From: DASRDU01 sp035560235
Lineage (GTDB): Bacteria; Acidobacteriota; Blastocatellia; RBC074
Assembly (NCBI GenBank): GCA_035560235.1
Contig: DATMAG010000047.1
Span: 62,001 to 126,000, forward strand
Length of the DNA stretch: 64,000 bases
Direction of reading: 5' to 3'
A model generated the notes under the pieces. The model saw only the letters and a list, made by a program, of their open reading frames with translations, was not told the origin of the DNA and did not search any database. This document shows positions 28,315-39,201 of the stretch, piece by piece. Position numbers and translations under genes: made by a program. Numbering within the stretch: position 1 is the stretch's first letter; every line of letters begins with the position of its first letter.

Positions 28315-29604
28315 TCACCAGCGCCGCAGCAGCCCGATGCTGTAAGACTGCTGCCGCGCGCCGCCGGAGCGGAACTGATACGCATAAGACAGGCTGAAGC
28401 CGGTGCGCGGTGTGAGCAGGTGACGCCAGCCTGCGCCGACAGTGTTCGCCCGAAACTGTCCGAGCCGGTCAATTGTCGTCAGGTTGAAAGCCTCTGTGCC
28501 CGAGGCGTAAGAGAGAGTGAAGAAGTCTGAGCTGCTGCGCTGCCAGTTGAAGGAAAGCCCACCGGAATGACTGCGCGCCGAAGTAAGCGGCCCTTTGTAA
28601 TTCGTCAGCGAATAAGTGTACCGCCCGGTCAGCCACATCGTCGGGTTGAGATAAAAATCGAGTTGCGGTGTGACCTGATGGGCCTGCGCGCTCCTGAATA
28701 CCAGCAAGGCATAACCGGCATCGAGCGCCAGCCGCGGGCCGAGACTTTTGACGAAGGCCGCCGCGTAAGCCTGTCGCGCAATCACCTCAGCCTGCGGCGC
28801 GGCAAACGCCGCCCAGCGCAATGTCGCGCCGCGCTTCAGGCGATGATTCATCTCCAGTCCGAAGCGCAGATCGGTCTGCCCGAAACGATGCGAAACCGTC
28901 CCTTCAGCCGTCCACGTCGTGCGGCGGCCTTCGCCAATGCGCGAGATGGCGAAAGTGCCGATGTGCGCGGCAGGCGCAAACGAATTCTGCTCGCCCGCGT
29001 ATCCGAGGCGCAGTTCCCAGCGCAGTTCAGCAGCCATTCGCCTCAGCCCCTCCTTTGCCTCAGCGTGATCCGGGTCGAGCGTCAGCACCTGATCGAAGTA
29101 ACTTCGCGCAATCCTGTTCTTCCCCTGCCATTGATGCAGCCGTCCGAGACGCAGCAGGACTTCAGTGTTGTTCGGGAAATCGCGGTCGAGCCTTTCCAGT
29201 TCGGCCATTGCCGCTTCGTATTTTCCGAGCCACGAACAAGTGTCGGCCAGAGCCACACGCATGTCGTAATCGCGCGGATCTTCTCTGAGCAGTTCGGTGA
29301 GCATCTGCTGCGAGGCCTTCAGGTCCCCGCTCCAGCCGGTGATGCGGGCAATCCAGAAGCGATCCTCAAAACTTTCAGGATGCCGCCTGACCAGTTCCTC
29401 GTAAGCCGCGAGCGCTTCCGGCCAGCGGCTCTGCCGCCGCAGCTTTTCGGCCTGTGCGCGCAGTTGACTGTCTGTTGCCTGCTCAGTAAGAGCCTGCGCC
29501 GGTGAGACAACGCAGAAGGCGCACATCGGACCGATTGTCAACAATGCCTTGCAGAGCAGTATCACGAAGCGCTGAACACATGAATCCTTCATAAAACTCC
29601 ACAT
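28315..29604 (-). CDS. TPR protein with YaiO-type outer-membrane beta-barrel
   Basis: A signal peptide (ending near SPAQA) precedes about four TPRs (residues ~45-190) and a C-terminal beta-barrel of alternating strands ending in the aromatic YSIGLLRRW, typical of BAM-inserted proteins. The layout matches YaiO proteins and is analogous to PgaA/BcsC, in which periplasmic TPRs feed an export porin. ATG 29592, four bases after GTGGAG, is an equally good start. It likely exports or anchors the polymer made by the GT2 enzyme downstream. Confidence 0.88.
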   Translation of the reverse strand: MWSFMKDSCVQRFVILLCKALLTIGPMCAFCVVSPAQALTEQATDSQLRAQAEKLRRQSRWPEALAAYEELVRRHPESFEDRFWIARITGWSGDLKASQQMLTELLREDPRDYDMRVALADTCSWLGKYEAAMAELERLDRDFPNNTEVLLRLGRLHQWQGKNRIARSYFDQVLTLDPDHAEAKEGLRRMAAELRWELRLGYAGEQNSFAPAAHIGTFAISRIGEGRRTTWTAEGTVSHRFGQTDLRFGLEMNHRLKRGATLRWAAFAAPQAEVIARQAYAAAFVKSLGPRLALDAGYALLVFRSAQAHQVTPQLDFYLNPTMWLTGRYTYSLTNYKGPLTSARSHSGGLSFNWQRSSSDFFTLSYASGTEAFNLTTIDRLGQFRANTVGAGWRHLLTPRTGFSLSYAYQFRSGGARQQSYSIGLLRRW

Positions 29605-29676
29605 CCCGAAACCGGACGGACACGAATGCTGCGGGACTGCGGGTTGTTCGACTGCGGGCCTGTCGGGGATTGAAAT

Positions 29677-30243
29677 TCAGGACGCTTCGGGGTGCGCGAG
29701 CAGGGCGGAAACGGCTTTGACGCGGGCAATCAGTTCGCGCGGAGAAAAGGGCTTGATGATGAAATCACTGGCCCCGATGCGGAAGGCCTCTTCGACATCG
29801 GTTTCCAGGCCACGGGCGGTGATGATGATGACCGAGACTTCACGCGGCCCGGCGACCTGGCGAATCTGCTGCAATACCTGAAAGCCGTTCTTCACGGGCA
29901 TAAAATAATCGAGAATGACCACCTGCGGGCGGTACTGAAAAAAGAGTTCCAGCGCCTGCCCGCCATCCGCCGCGCACTGCACCGGAAAGCCTTCGCGGGA
30001 CAGCACCAGCGAGAGGGTCAGCACCAGACGATCATCATCATCCGCCACCAGGACGCATTTCTCCGGCCTGAATGAGGGCGGCTGCGGCTCCTTCTGAGCG
30101 CGGTCACCGGCAGTCTGAACCATTGTCAGAGAAGCTCTGACCGGCGCGGTTCCGGGCACAGGGAACGGTGGCCAAAAAACACGAGGCTCCTCCTCACACT
30201 CCTCCGGCACAAGCCGTATGATCCAGCCCTTTTCCTCGTTCAT
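29677..30243 (-). CDS. Response regulator, single receiver domain
   Basis: The 188-residue protein has ~55 variable residues, then a CheY-like receiver. It shows acidic VLVADDDDRL, the phosphoacceptor aspartate in VVILDYFMPVKNG, the switch threonine in VIIITARG, and the lysine in FIIKPFSPRELIARVKA. It has no output domain. As first gene of the polysaccharide operon it probably controls the synthase or scaffold post-translationally. No histidine kinase is nearby. It is divergent from the second sigma-54 activator. Confidence 0.92.
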   Translation of the reverse strand: MNEEKGWIIRLVPEECEEEPRVFWPPFPVPGTAPVRASLTMVQTAGDRAQKEPQPPSFRPEKCVLVADDDDRLVLTLSLVLSREGFPVQCAADGGQALELFFQYRPQVVILDYFMPVKNGFQVLQQIRQVAGPREVSVIIITARGLETDVEEAFRIGASDFIIKPFSPRELIARVKAVSALLAHPEAS

Positions 30244-30440
30244 TAACAGTCCAGCGTTCAGTTTTAACTGCGCTTTTCAGAGGGAGCCATTTCAGAAGAG
30301 CGCGTGACGGAGCAACCAACTGGGGGGCGTCGCGGCTGAGGCTGGCCGCAGTATATTGAGCCTGGCGCAGCAGGGTCAAGATATTTATCAGCCCGGCGTG
30401 TGGCTGTGTGGTCGGCTCTGCGATCAGCTTGCGATTGCCT

Positions 30441-30470
30441 GCCAGTCATCGGGGTTTCCTGATGACTGGC
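30441..30470. other. Perfect hairpin in the divergent regulator gap
   Basis: The 425-base gap between the response regulator and the sigma-54 activator holds a 10-bp perfect inverted repeat (GCCAGTCATC / GATGACTGGC) with a 10-base centre and no T-run. Its place about 200 bases from either gene suits a dimeric regulator site. No gene-like frame is evident in this gap. Confidence 0.45.
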
Positions 30471-30668
30471 GCGCCGGGGACACCGGCAATCCTGCCATCT
30501 GCGGGGCAGAGGCCTGATGAATCTGAAACGGGTCTGTGATTGTGCGTTTCCCATGCTAGAATGCGCCTGCTCTCAAGCAGCGTCTTCATTCTTTCTGTTT
30601 CGCTTTGCCGGTGGCGAAATCTGAGGTTCAGCGTGGCCGGGCCGACCGACGCTTCAGCACACAACGAG

Positions 30669-33600
30669 ATGAAATCCACGAACAAGCGCTTTAATGCGCA
30701 GAAATCTGCGCCTCCACTGACAGCCGACGAACTGGCCGGACTGATTGCAACCGGGCGCGCGGCATTTGCCCGGTACGAGAGCGAAGAAGCGCTTGAATCC
30801 TTTCGGGCCGCGCTCAGCAGCAGCCTGCTCAGCCAGGAGCAGCGCGCGACGCTCTGCTGTCTGGCGGCAGAAGCGCTCGAAAACCTCGCCCGTTACCGCG
30901 AAGCCATCGAAATTCTGGCTGAATATGAAAAGACCGACACGCGCGCCGCGCTGCATCCGGTCGTGCTGGGCAAGGTCTATCTGCGACTCGGTTCGGCTTA
31001 CGGTTATGCCTCTGATCGTCCGCGGGCAATCTCGTATGCGCGCAATGCGCTGGCGCTGGCCGAGGAGCGCGACGACATCAGCGAAACAGGCAACTGCCAT
31101 CAGGTGCTGGGCCGCATTTACCGCGCCATCGGTGAAACCAAAATCGCGCGCGATCACTTTCAGCAGGCGCTCAGACATCATCGTCTGACCGGCAACAAGA
31201 CCGCCATCGCCTACGCTTATCACGGGCTGGCGATGGTCGAGATCAGCGAAGGCAGCTTCAAGAGCGCGCAGGATTACCACGATCAGGCGCTCAAGCTGCT
31301 CGATGAAAATGGCCCGCCGCTGCTGTTCGGACATATTTACATCAACAGCGCCGCAGTCATGCTGCTGCAGGAGCAGGGACAGGAAAGAGTTGTCGAACTG
31401 CTGCAGCGCGCGGCTCATTACTTCGAACGATCGCGCAACAAACGCCTGCTCGCGGCGGCCTATACCAATCTCGGCTATAACCTGCTGCATCTGGGCGAAA
31501 CCGCGCGGGCGCGACAGGCGCTGGAAGCGGCGATCAGGCTGGCTCGTGAAATCGGTGAACGCGTCGCTCAGGGAAATTCGCTGGAGACGCTCGGCGAACT
31601 GGCAATGTTATGCGGACAGTTTGAGGAAGCCGAACGGCTGGCCCGCGAAGGCATTGCTGTTTTGCAGGAGGTTTCGGGGCGCTGGGTTGAATCACAGGCT
31701 TATCTGACGCTGGGCCGCTGCTACCTGCTGCAGAACCGCTGCGCCGAAGCTGCCGAAGCCTTCACTCACAGTCTCAGCGTCGCCGACAAAACGGACGATC
31801 AGCGCGGCCAGGTCGCGGCCCGGCTCTGGCTGATCGAGACTCAGCTCGAAGCCGGTGAAACAGCCGCCGCCCGCGAACGACTGACTGAAGTCAGCGGCGC
31901 AGTCGAAAAGCTGGCCAATACGCTGCTGATCGGCCATCTGCGCGAACTTTCAGGAAGGCTGGCGGCGGCTGAAGGCCAGTACAGCGAAGCGGCGGGGCTG
32001 CTTGGCCAGGCGGTTTCAATCTTTGAGATGGTGTCGAATTCCTATCGCACCGGCACAGCCTGTTACCATCTCGGTCTCGCGCTGGCCCGGGCCGGAGAGA
32101 CAGCCAAAGCGCGGGCGGAACTCGAAAAAGCGCAGAACATCTTCACACGGCTTGAAGCCGTGCCGATGCTTGAGCGCACCAGCACGGCGCTGGCAGGATT
32201 CGACACGCTGGCGCGCGGCCTGAATTCGCCGCAGCTGACCAGAGAGCAGACGATTGATTTCGCCGTTGTCAGCAATGCGGCTCTGCAGCGGCTGGCGGGC
32301 GCGGCCAGTTCGCGCGACCTGCTGCTGCACGAACTGAGCCAGATCATCAGCCAGGATCTGAACGTCGCGCCGGTCGTCGTTTATGAATTCGCTGGCGAAG
32401 GCGCAGCGGTTCCGCTGGTCTGGTGCGGGTGCGATCAGTCGCAGGCCGCAGCGCTGGCTGAAAGCGTGCGGCAGGCGCGGGCGGCAGGCAGTTCTGCGGT
32501 GTCAGGCGCGGCGCTTTATGAACTGCGCCCCGGCGGCAGTGCGGCGCTGACGCTCTATGTCGGCAACTGCGCCCGGGCGCTGCATCCGCATCGGCAGTTC
32601 ATCGAACCGCTCGTCAGGCTCTCTGAGCTGTGTCTGGAACTGTGCGCGCTGCGCAATCAGGTGCGGACGATTGCAGGTTATGACCTGAGCGCCGAGAAAA
32701 AAGAGATCGAACTGCCGGGGCTGGTTTACCGCAGCCCCGCGATGCGCGTGCTGATTGATGAAATCAACAAGATTCGCAGCAGCAGTGTCACAGTCCTCGT
32801 GACCGGCGAATCGGGCACCGGCAAGGAAGTCATCGCCCGCGCCATTCACACGCTGAGCGACCGCCGCGATGCGCCGTTCGTCGCCTTCAACTGCACCGTC
32901 GCGCCGCGGGAGATCATTGATTCGCAGTTGTTCGGCCATCGCAAGGGCGCGTTTACCGGAGCCAACAACGATTATGATGGCGTGATTCGCAGCGCTGCCG
33001 GAGGCACGCTCTTTCTGGATGAGGTCGGCGACCTGGCGCTCGAAGTGCAGCCAAAACTGCTCAGGTTTTTGCAGGAAGGCGAAATTCAGCCGCTCGGCGC
33101 AACCAAACCCGTGAAGGTCAGCGTGCGCGTGATTGCAGCAACCAACTGCGACCTTGAAAAACTCGTCGCTGAAGGCAGATTCCGCGAGGATCTCTATTAC
33201 CGCCTCAACGTCATCCGGCTGCATATGCCGCCGCTGCGCGACCGGCGCGACGAAATTCCGGCGCTGATCACGCATCTGATCGCCCGTTATTCAGAGCAGG
33301 AGGGCAAACAGAACATTACAATCAAACCGCAGGCGCTCGATCTGATGATGATCTATGACTGGCCTGGCAACGTGCGGCAGCTGGCCAACGAAATCCAGCG
33401 CCTGATTGCGCTGACTCCGGCGGGCGGCGAGATCAGCGAGGATCAGTTGTCGCCGCTGATTCGCCACGGCGCGTCAGCAGGCAGCAAATCATCACCGGCG
33501 AGTTACTACTCCGGCGCGCTGAGCGCCACGCCTGTCGGCCCTTCGATTGATTCGCTGCTCTCACGCGAAGCTCTCACAGCCAGAGATGAACCGGCGGCAC

Positions 33601-33806
33601 CCGCCCCGGCGACAACCACAGTCTTTGAACCTGCTCCGGGTCAGAAGCTTTCTGAAGCCGTCAGCGAACTCGAAACGCGCCTGCTCCGCAGTTCCATCGC
33701 CCGCCACCGCGGCAACCTGCGCGCCGTCGCCAGGGAACTCGGGCTTTCGCCGCGCGGGCTGTATCTGAAACTCGAACGCTACGGGATCGGAGTAAAAAGG
33801 GAGTGA
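30669..33806 (+). CDS. Sigma-54-dependent activator with TPRs (paralogue 2)
   Basis: Using ATG 30669 aligns its N-terminus with the paralogue at 11752-14946, while the longer frame from 30540 adds unrelated sequence. The 1045 residues show TPRs (about 25-510), a GAF-like segment, AAA+ with Walker A near 710, GAFTGA near 759 (HRKGAFTGANNDYDGV) and LFLDEVGDLALEVQ. The protein ends in a Fis-type HTH ending VARELGLSPRGLYLKLERYG. Shared phrases with the paralogue (RYREAIE, VLGRIYRAIGET) run through the whole length. It is divergent from the polysaccharide operon, which makes that operon a natural candidate target. Confidence 0.93.
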   Translation: MKSTNKRFNAQKSAPPLTADELAGLIATGRAAFARYESEEALESFRAALSSSLLSQEQRATLCCLAAEALENLARYREAIEILAEYEKTDTRAALHPVVLGKVYLRLGSAYGYASDRPRAISYARNALALAEERDDISETGNCHQVLGRIYRAIGETKIARDHFQQALRHHRLTGNKTAIAYAYHGLAMVEISEGSFKSAQDYHDQALKLLDENGPPLLFGHIYINSAAVMLLQEQGQERVVELLQRAAHYFERSRNKRLLAAAYTNLGYNLLHLGETARARQALEAAIRLAREIGERVAQGNSLETLGELAMLCGQFEEAERLAREGIAVLQEVSGRWVESQAYLTLGRCYLLQNRCAEAAEAFTHSLSVADKTDDQRGQVAARLWLIETQLEAGETAAARERLTEVSGAVEKLANTLLIGHLRELSGRLAAAEGQYSEAAGLLGQAVSIFEMVSNSYRTGTACYHLGLALARAGETAKARAELEKAQNIFTRLEAVPMLERTSTALAGFDTLARGLNSPQLTREQTIDFAVVSNAALQRLAGAASSRDLLLHELSQIISQDLNVAPVVVYEFAGEGAAVPLVWCGCDQSQAAALAESVRQARAAGSSAVSGAALYELRPGGSAALTLYVGNCARALHPHRQFIEPLVRLSELCLELCALRNQVRTIAGYDLSAEKKEIELPGLVYRSPAMRVLIDEINKIRSSSVTVLVTGESGTGKEVIARAIHTLSDRRDAPFVAFNCTVAPREIIDSQLFGHRKGAFTGANNDYDGVIRSAAGGTLFLDEVGDLALEVQPKLLRFLQEGEIQPLGATKPVKVSVRVIAATNCDLEKLVAEGRFREDLYYRLNVIRLHMPPLRDRRDEIPALITHLIARYSEQEGKQNITIKPQALDLMMIYDWPGNVRQLANEIQRLIALTPAGGEISEDQLSPLIRHGASAGSKSSPASYYSGALSATPVGPSIDSLLSREALTARDEPAAPAPATTTVFEPAPGQKLSEAVSELETRLLRSSIARHRGNLRAVARELGLSPRGLYLKLERYGIGVKRE

Positions 33807-33834
33807 CGATCACACAATCATCACTCCCCTTTTT
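33794..33834. terminator. Bidirectional terminator after activator 2
   Basis: AAAAAGGGAGTGACGAT pairs with ATCATCACTCCCCTTTTT, giving A-run, stem and T-run that work in both directions. The stop codon of the activator lies inside the left arm, and the convergent deoxyhypusine-synthase-like gene ends 24 bases beyond. Confidence 0.88.
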
Positions 33835-33857
33835 ACTCAATGCCTGCTGCCTGCCGT

Positions 33858-34952
33858 TTACTTCCGCTCTGACTTCTCGTACTCGCTTCTGAGCAGATTC
33901 ATCATCTCTTCGCGTCTGTCGTACAGCCGCCTGAGCGGGCGCGGCGCGCATTTCGCCATTGCATAGGCGGTAATCAGCGGCAGCGCCACCGTCGCATCAA
34001 CGTAACAGACCACTGTGCCCGGCAACTGATCGGGATCAATCTTGCCCCAGCTCACCGCTTCAGACGGCGTGGCGCCTGAAAGCCCGCCGGTGTCGGGGCG
34101 GGCGTCCGTAATCTGTAAAAAGAAATCGTGACCTTTCTCTTCGATGCCGAGGACTTCCTGAATCTGCGGCTCGGTCTGAAGCGCGAAATTTTTCGGACTG
34201 CCGCCGCCGCAGATGAAGATGGCCGACTTGCCGCCGCTGCGTTTGGCCGTCAGCACAATGGCCGCCGTTTCATTGACGTCAGCCGAAGGATTGAGGCGCA
34301 GCTTCGCGCCCTGCAATTCCATCGCCGCGACGTTCATCCCAATCGAACTGTCGCCGGGCGATGAGGTGTAAACCGGCACGCCGCAGCGATACGCCGCAGC
34401 GAGCAGCGACTGATTCTGCAGACCGAGCACGCGCTCGCGTTCAGCGACGTATTTGCCGCAAAGGTAATGAAACTCGGCGGTCGACATTTCGCGCTGAAAC
34501 TCATCGGCGCGAATCACCTCGCGGAAAAAGGCATCGGTCGAAAGCAGCACTTCGTAATCGAAGAAGATGTCATAAATGCGCACGACGCCTTCCTCGCGCA
34601 GCACCACATCGCTCGTCTGCGCGTTGCCCCGGTGCATCGCCAGGCCGAGGCCAAAATGCGTGTCGTGATAGAGATTCGCGCCCGTCGAAATGATCCAGTC
34701 CACAAAGCCCGCTTCCACCAGCGGAATGATCGCCGAAATGCCCATCCCGGCGGGCGTCAGCGCGCCGGTCAGCGTCATGCCCACCGTCACGTCATGATCA
34801 AGCATGCGCTCGGCAAAAAGCTGCGCGCCTTCGCGCAGCCGGGCAGCGTTGTAAGCCTGAAAGTTGTTCTCGATCAGTTCGACAATTGTCGTGTTTTGCG
34901 AAATCGGTACGGGGGCAATGCGGCGGCCCTGTAAAAATCTGCTCCTGTTCAT
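33858..34952 (-). CDS. Deoxyhypusine synthase-like protein
   Basis: The 364-residue protein matches the deoxyhypusine synthase fold with NAD-binding segments (TLTGALTPAGMGISAIIPL, WIISTGANLYHDTHFGLGLAM, VPVYTSSPGDSSIGMNVAAM) and the catalytic-lysine box EAVSWGKIDPD. Bacteria have no eIF5A, and characterised bacterial relatives act on putrescine/spermidine, some making homospermidine. The likely role is therefore polyamine aminobutyl transfer. The start ATG 34952 is followed immediately by the normal N-terminus; upstream AGGAAGG is a fair ribosome site. Confidence 0.92.
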   Translation of the reverse strand: MNRSRFLQGRRIAPVPISQNTTIVELIENNFQAYNAARLREGAQLFAERMLDHDVTVGMTLTGALTPAGMGISAIIPLVEAGFVDWIISTGANLYHDTHFGLGLAMHRGNAQTSDVVLREEGVVRIYDIFFDYEVLLSTDAFFREVIRADEFQREMSTAEFHYLCGKYVAERERVLGLQNQSLLAAAYRCGVPVYTSSPGDSSIGMNVAAMELQGAKLRLNPSADVNETAAIVLTAKRSGGKSAIFICGGGSPKNFALQTEPQIQEVLGIEEKGHDFFLQITDARPDTGGLSGATPSEAVSWGKIDPDQLPGTVVCYVDATVALPLITAYAMAKCAPRPLRRLYDRREEMMNLLRSEYEKSERK

Positions 34953-34985
34953 CCGTCCTTCCTTTACCCTGAAGAGATAATTTCG

Positions 34986-35624
34986 TTATTCAGTTATCTG
35001 TCTGATGCCCAGTTCCTGTAAGACTTCAAACTCATCCGGCAAATTCCACAACCATTCGACGCGCAGCCAGAACCCTGCGATCACCTGCGAACGAAAGATG
35101 CCATCCGGTTCAGTGCTGACCAGACGATAATGACCATCATCACCGAGCCGGTAAAACTCCGCCTGCTGCCGGATCGGATCAATCAGCCAGTATTCGCGCA
35201 CACCAGCGGCTTCGTATTCAACAAACTTCTCGCCCCGATCCCGTCCGATGCTTTCCGGCGAGATGATTTCAACAGCCACGTCCGAAGCGCCGTCAAGGTA
35301 ATTATCGCGGATCAGACTCATTCGCTCAGCAGTCACAAACATCAGATCAGGCTCGCGCCCGCGCCGCTGCTCATCAAGTTTCATCGCAAATTCCGGCCCC
35401 ATCACCCAGCCGAGTTTGTTTTTCCTGATCCAGGCAGTAAGGATGAAGAGAAGAAATTTTGTCAGTTCCGCGTGCGATCTTGAGACTGCCGCCATTTCAA
35501 TAATCTCCCCGTCAACCCACTCGATTTTGCGATGCTCGCCCGGCCACGCCAGATATTCTTCAAAGGTGTAGCGGCGTAACGGCGAAGCGAGTTCAGTTTT
35601 TTCTTCTTCAAGCGTCATTGGCAT
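34986..35624 (-). CDS. Uma2-family putative nuclease (copy 2)
   Basis: The 212-residue protein has RKIEWVDGEIIEMAAVS, REPDLMFVT, VAVEIISPESIGRDRGEKF and YEAAGVREYWLIDPIRQQAE, the full set of PD-(D/E)XK-like residues of the family. It is closer in length to typical cyanobacterial Uma2 proteins than the copy at 18268. It lies upstream of the deoxyhypusine-synthase-like gene, 33 bases away on the same strand, but no functional link is known. Confidence 0.9.
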   Translation of the reverse strand: MPMTLEEEKTELASPLRRYTFEEYLAWPGEHRKIEWVDGEIIEMAAVSRSHAELTKFLLFILTAWIRKNKLGWVMGPEFAMKLDEQRRGREPDLMFVTAERMSLIRDNYLDGASDVAVEIISPESIGRDRGEKFVEYEAAGVREYWLIDPIRQQAEFYRLGDDGHYRLVSTEPDGIFRSQVIAGFWLRVEWLWNLPDEFEVLQELGIRQITE

Positions 35625-35899
35625 AGTTGATACTCCTGTTGCTGATTCCGCGCCTCATCTTACCGCCGCTGCACTGACTCTGCCAGTGCGGTTTTTCATT
35701 GCGGGAAAAACTCGGAGCCATTTGCGCCGAGGCTGGCAAAAGCCGCTCGCCGTATGCTAAACTCCGCCTCTTTAGTTGCGTCGTGAAAAATCTCACTTTA
35801 CTGACCGTGCAAGTCTTATCCAGCCCGGCAGCCATTTTTTGAGACTTTTGAGAAGTCTGACGCAGCTTGTCTGCGAACATCTGCGAAGGAGTTAATTGA

Positions 35900-37348
<1,449 letters not shown>

Positions 37349-37353
37349 GCAGA

Positions 37354-37412
37354 CAGTGGTTAGTGGTCAGTCGCAGAGCCACTGACCACTAACCACTGAC
37401 CACTAACCACTG
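37354..37412. repeat. Perfect palindrome in the atpD-atpC spacer
   Basis: CAGTGGTTAGTGGTCAGT (37354-37371) is followed by a 9-base loop and its exact 18-base complement (37381-37398), with a further tandem copy of the words to 37412. It fills the 69-base gap between two subunit genes that are normally close. It shares words with the tandem repeat before gatC. Confidence 0.85.
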
Positions 37413-37417
37413 AACTT

Positions 37418-37819
37418 ATGGCTGACAAAATTCAACTCGAAGTAATCACTCCTGAAAAGGTGGCTCTGCACGAAGCGGTGGATGAGGTGGTGATCCCCGG
37501 AGTCGGCGGCGAACTCGGCATCCTGCCGGATCATACGCCGCTGATTTCGCAGGTGCAGACCGGCGTGCTGACTTATCGCGTCGGCAGCGAGAAACGTCAG
37601 ATGCACGTGAGCGGCGGTTTTGTCGAAGTGCTGCCCGACCGTGTTTCAGTGCTGGCCGATGTGGCCGAAAAGCCAGAAGAGATCAATGTCGAGCGCGCCC
37701 AGCGTGCCCGCGAACGCGCCGAAAAGCGCCTGGCCAGCACGGGCGAAGATATAGACCTCAATCGCGCCCAGCTCAAGCTGCTCCGCGCACAGACCCGCAT
37801 TCAGCTTGGCGGCAGATAA
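37418..37819 (+). CDS. atpC: ATP synthase F1 subunit epsilon
   Basis: The 133-residue protein has the epsilon beta-sandwich (IQLEVITPEKVALHEAVDEV, VVIPGVGGELGILPDHTPL, MHVSGGFVEVLPDRVSVLAD) and the C-terminal helical hairpin (ERAQRARERAEKRLAS and on) that inhibits ATP hydrolysis. It lies 69 bases after atpD across a palindrome and is followed by a terminator. No clear ribosome site precedes its ATG. Confidence 0.96.
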   Translation: MADKIQLEVITPEKVALHEAVDEVVIPGVGGELGILPDHTPLISQVQTGVLTYRVGSEKRQMHVSGGFVEVLPDRVSVLADVAEKPEEINVERAQRARERAEKRLASTGEDIDLNRAQLKLLRAQTRIQLGGR

Positions 37820-37858
37820 GCTCGGTCAGCCGCTGACAAAAATCTGAATCAGTTTTTG

Positions 37859-37890
37859 AAGGCCGATGCTGAATCGGCCTTTTCTCTTTT
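37859..37890 (+). terminator. Rho-independent terminator after atpC
   Basis: AAGGCCGAT and ATCGGCCTT form a 9-bp stem around GCTGA, followed by TTCTCTTTT. It lies about 40 bases past the atpC stop. Confidence 0.9.
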
Positions 37891-38025
37891 ATCCGACAGG
37901 TTCACACTAACACTGCACAAGCTGAATCATCTGCCTCGGATCATCAGCCGATCCTCTGATTCAGACTTTGCGATTTCAGAAATTTGTCTGGTGTATTTCC
38001 TCGCGCCTTGTTTCGGAGCCTGCAC

Positions 38026-39150
38026 ATGCGTTCACTGTTCCGCAACCGGTATCTCAGAAAGTTTGCCGAATTCGGGGTCGGTAACGATGGACATCGCGCC
38101 TGGCCGTTCTGGCTTGTGTTCTTTCTGCTACAGCTTCGGGAGCTGCTTCCGAGACCGCTTCAGATTCTGATGCTGGTCTGTCTGTTTGTCCCCCTGCTTG
38201 CCTTTGTCGGTCTGTGTGCTGTTGCCCTGCCCCATTACTGGGTGGCTTCAGCACGCGAAACGATCAGGCGGCGTAATTCCGGTCAGAGATTTCTCTGCCC
38301 TGAATGTCTGTTTTTCGATTCGTACCAGTTTGCCTGTGGACGATGTGGCGGTCAGGTTGAGCTGCTGCCTGTTTATACCCGGGGACTGTACGTTGACACC
38401 TGTCCGCAGTGCAGAGAGAGCCTGTTTGAAGGTCATCACAAGCCCGGCGAAGCGCCGCCGAAAGTTCCTGAGGTTCAGGCATATTGTCAGACCTGCCGGG
38501 GCGATTCACCACGCCGGATTCATCATTGCCGCCGCGTGCGTGTGGCAGCAACATTGCGCGAAGAGGATTTCGCAAAGCTCTGCCAGACGGCGGGGCAGAT
38601 GGAACGTCGCGTACGGCGCGGCCCGCTGGTATCGCGTTATCCTGATGATGGCTTTATCACTTTCGGCCTGAAAATCAGTGAGGAAGGCGATCATCGCGTG
38701 AGGCATCCGGTTCGTTATGCCTGCGTGGATGATGGCGAATGCCTCACTTATATTCTGCTCTGCGATCACGAAGGCTGGCTTGAGGAAACGGTTCCTCCGC
38801 AACACGCCCTGCGCCACATCGAAGCCATCTGGCTGGATGCTGAAAATATCAGCCCGCTCAGACTCGGTCAGGCCATTGACCGTTTCATCAGGCATTCAGG
38901 GCTGGCCGAAGCGAAAGAACCGGCGATCAAAGTCTGTGTGCCGCAGACCAGACTTGATCCGGTCGTCAGCAGTCGCCTTGAAACACTGCTCGGCAGGATC
39001 AGTTACGGCGTTGCAGCGGCAGACTTCCTCAGCCCCGGAACCGCTGCGGTCAGCACTCAGCCTGCACTTGCGGATTCCTCAGCTTCGCCTGAAACTGTCG
39101 CTGCCGAATTTGCCTCAGCACAATGGCAGAAGGAATTTCAGGAACCCTGA
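38026..39150 (+). CDS. Membrane-anchored zinc-ribbon protein of the GTPase operon
   Basis: The chosen ATG follows CGGAG at seven bases; the frame opens 14 codons earlier. The 374-residue product has two membrane helices (about residues 27-40 and 48-72, LQILMLVCLFVPLLAFVGLC). A cytoplasmic zinc-ribbon region with CPEC, CGRC, CPQC and CQTC pairs (about 88-155) follows, then a C-terminal alpha/beta domain (about 165-345) with FITFGLKISEEGDH and HIEAIWLDAENI that I cannot assign. It is the first gene of an operon with a small zinc-ribbon protein, a GTPase and a GAP1-like protein, and may be the membrane sensor or effector. Confidence 0.75.
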   Translation: MRSLFRNRYLRKFAEFGVGNDGHRAWPFWLVFFLLQLRELLPRPLQILMLVCLFVPLLAFVGLCAVALPHYWVASARETIRRRNSGQRFLCPECLFFDSYQFACGRCGGQVELLPVYTRGLYVDTCPQCRESLFEGHHKPGEAPPKVPEVQAYCQTCRGDSPRRIHHCRRVRVAATLREEDFAKLCQTAGQMERRVRRGPLVSRYPDDGFITFGLKISEEGDHRVRHPVRYACVDDGECLTYILLCDHEGWLEETVPPQHALRHIEAIWLDAENISPLRLGQAIDRFIRHSGLAEAKEPAIKVCVPQTRLDPVVSSRLETLLGRISYGVAAADFLSPGTAAVSTQPALADSSASPETVAAEFASAQWQKEFQEP

Positions 39151-39201
39151 CTCGCTTTCCAGCGTCTGTTTCTGCGCCTCGCATCAGAAAGGCAATCTGC
39201 A

